Source: CAZYJD01 sp964647785 (GTDB lineage Bacteria; Bacteroidota; Bacteroidia; NS11-12g; UBA9320). From it: DNA of 64,000 nt. The notes below the pieces were generated by a model. The model did not search any database and was not told where the DNA came from. It saw only the letters and a program-made list of their open reading frames with translations. The stretch lies in the NCBI GenBank assembly GCA_964647785.1, contig CAZYJD010000001.1, forward strand, positions 62,001 through 126,000. Direction: 5' to 3'. This document shows, piece after piece, positions 63,472 to 64,000 of the stretch; the stretch's first letter is position 1; every line of letters begins with the position of its first letter. A program made the translations under genes and the position numbers.

Positions 63472-64000
63472 AAAAAAACTACGACATCATTGTTGTGGGT
63501 GCCGGCCATGCTGGCAGTGAAGCTGCGCATGCCGCTGCCCGAATGGGCAGTCAGGTCTTGCTCCTTACCATGAACCTTGAAACCATTGCAAAAATGAGCT
63601 GTAACCCCGCCATGGGTGGTGTAGCTAAAGGGCAAATTATACGAGAAATTGATGCTCTTGGTGGGATGAGTGCCATCATCACCGATCATAGCATGATTCA
63701 ATTTCGCATGCTCAATCGATCGAAAGGCCCTGCCATGTGGAGCCCAAGAGCGCAAAGTGATCGAATGATGTTCAGCGCCTTGTGGCGCCAGACCCTCGAA
63801 GAAAATGAAAACATTGGTTTCTTCCAGGATCAAGTCACAGCCATCCTAGAGGAAAAGGGGAGCGTGGTTGGCGTACAAACCGGGCTTGGTTTTGAATTCT
63901 ACGCCCCCTCGGTGATCCTAACTTCCGGGACTTTTCTCAATGGCCTCATTCATATCGGGAGAAAACAAATGGGCGGAGGTCGGATGGCCGAAGCACGGTC
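63468..64000 (+). CDS. mnmG: tRNA uridine 5-carboxymethylaminomethyl modification enzyme, N-terminal part
   Basis: This is an FAD-dependent tRNA-modification enzyme that works with MnmE on U34. Visible are the FAD loop VVGAGHAGSEAAHAAARMG (residues 9-27), SCNPAMGGVAKGQIIREIDALGG, the substrate-contact region RMLNRSKGPAMWSPRAQ and LTSGTFLNGLIHIG. Only the first 177 residues of about 620 lie in the window. The ATG at 63468 overlaps the ybeY stop by 4 bases. It shares the U34 pathway with MnmA. Confidence 0.96.
   Translation, partial: MKKNYDIIVVGAGHAGSEAAHAAARMGSQVLLLTMNLETIAKMSCNPAMGGVAKGQIIREIDALGGMSAIITDHSMIQFRMLNRSKGPAMWSPRAQSDRMMFSALWRQTLEENENIGFFQDQVTAILEEKGSVVGVQTGLGFEFYAPSVILTSGTFLNGLIHIGRKQMGGGRMAEAR

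Noticed and set aside
1..64000. CRISPR arrays, insertion sequences, prophage or integrated islands
   Set aside because: I saw no spaced direct repeats, transposase or phage genes. XerD is the housekeeping recombinase, and no direct repeat of the tRNA 3' ends was noticed nearby.

Overview
The window is a compact stretch of a Bacteroidota chromosome, probably from the Flavobacteriia/Cryomorphaceae-like side of the phylum. The evidence is type IX secretion (T9SS) C-terminal sorting domains (three type A, one gliding-type B), two TonB-dependent receptors, phylum-typical families (fused E1 alpha/beta dehydrogenase, bacterial GGGP synthase, GIN/DUF2807, DUF3108, DUF3109, DUF4286, DUF4292, Omp28), almost no visible Shine-Dalgarno sequences, and repeated TAnnTTTG-type -7 promoter boxes. 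I see no insertion sequence, prophage, CRISPR array or rRNA operon. No gene-free stretch exceeds 300 bases; the largest is the 250-base nrdJ upstream region.

Layout. 1-8 kb (mostly minus): a gene tail at the left edge, a secreted fibronectin-like repeat protein, the ABC-F ATPase Uup, a fused 2-oxoacid dehydrogenase E1 and a GGGP synthase. 8-15.5 kb (mostly plus): the B12-dependent ribonucleotide reductase NrdJ, a PagL-like lipid A deacylase overlapping a GIN lipoprotein, an outer-membrane-like protein, a DUF3108 protein and a MarR regulator. 16-22 kb (minus): a packed six-gene run nrnA - FKBP lipoprotein - FKBP - rmlB - rmlA - ABC exporter. 22-26 kb: ndk, the Prc protease, an rRNA m5C methyltransferase, and tRNA genes for CAT and GAC anticodons. 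26-33.6 kb: a small membrane protein, a heme-type TonB receptor with a small upstream partner, an SDR, a GT-C-like membrane protein, DUF4286 and mnmA. 33.6-38 kb (minus): purK-purE-DUF3109-sprT joined by 4-base overlaps, then a C1 peptidase and mscL. 38-45.4 kb: a T9SS-exported metzincin, a second GT-C-like protein, a small T9SS cargo and a second TonB receptor.

45.4-53.4 kb is an eight-gene plus-strand run: Wzx-like flippase, dut, sugar nucleotidyltransferase, TPR lipoprotein, DUF4292 lipoprotein, EnvC-like M23 protein without key zinc ligands, 3-hydroxyacyl-CoA dehydrogenase, and a Rieske-fold lipoprotein that has lost most cluster ligands. 53.5-61 kb holds a YbdG-type MscS channel, two divergent TlpA-type thioredoxins, a large TPR protein, and Omp28-xerD plus an RsuA/RluB-type pseudouridine synthase. 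The right end is a CHU_C-domain protein, ybeY and the start of mnmG, joined by ATGA overlaps.

Two observations stand out. A near-perfect parS centromere site (15 of 16 bases of the ParB consensus, with a perfect 14-base inner palindrome) is written into the last codons of ybeY, directly before mnmG, which suggests that this end lies near the replication origin. Nine genes carry a TAnnTT(T/C)G box only 4-8 bases before the start codon, a spacing that predicts leaderless or nearly leaderless mRNAs. Many start codons also appear to be TTG.
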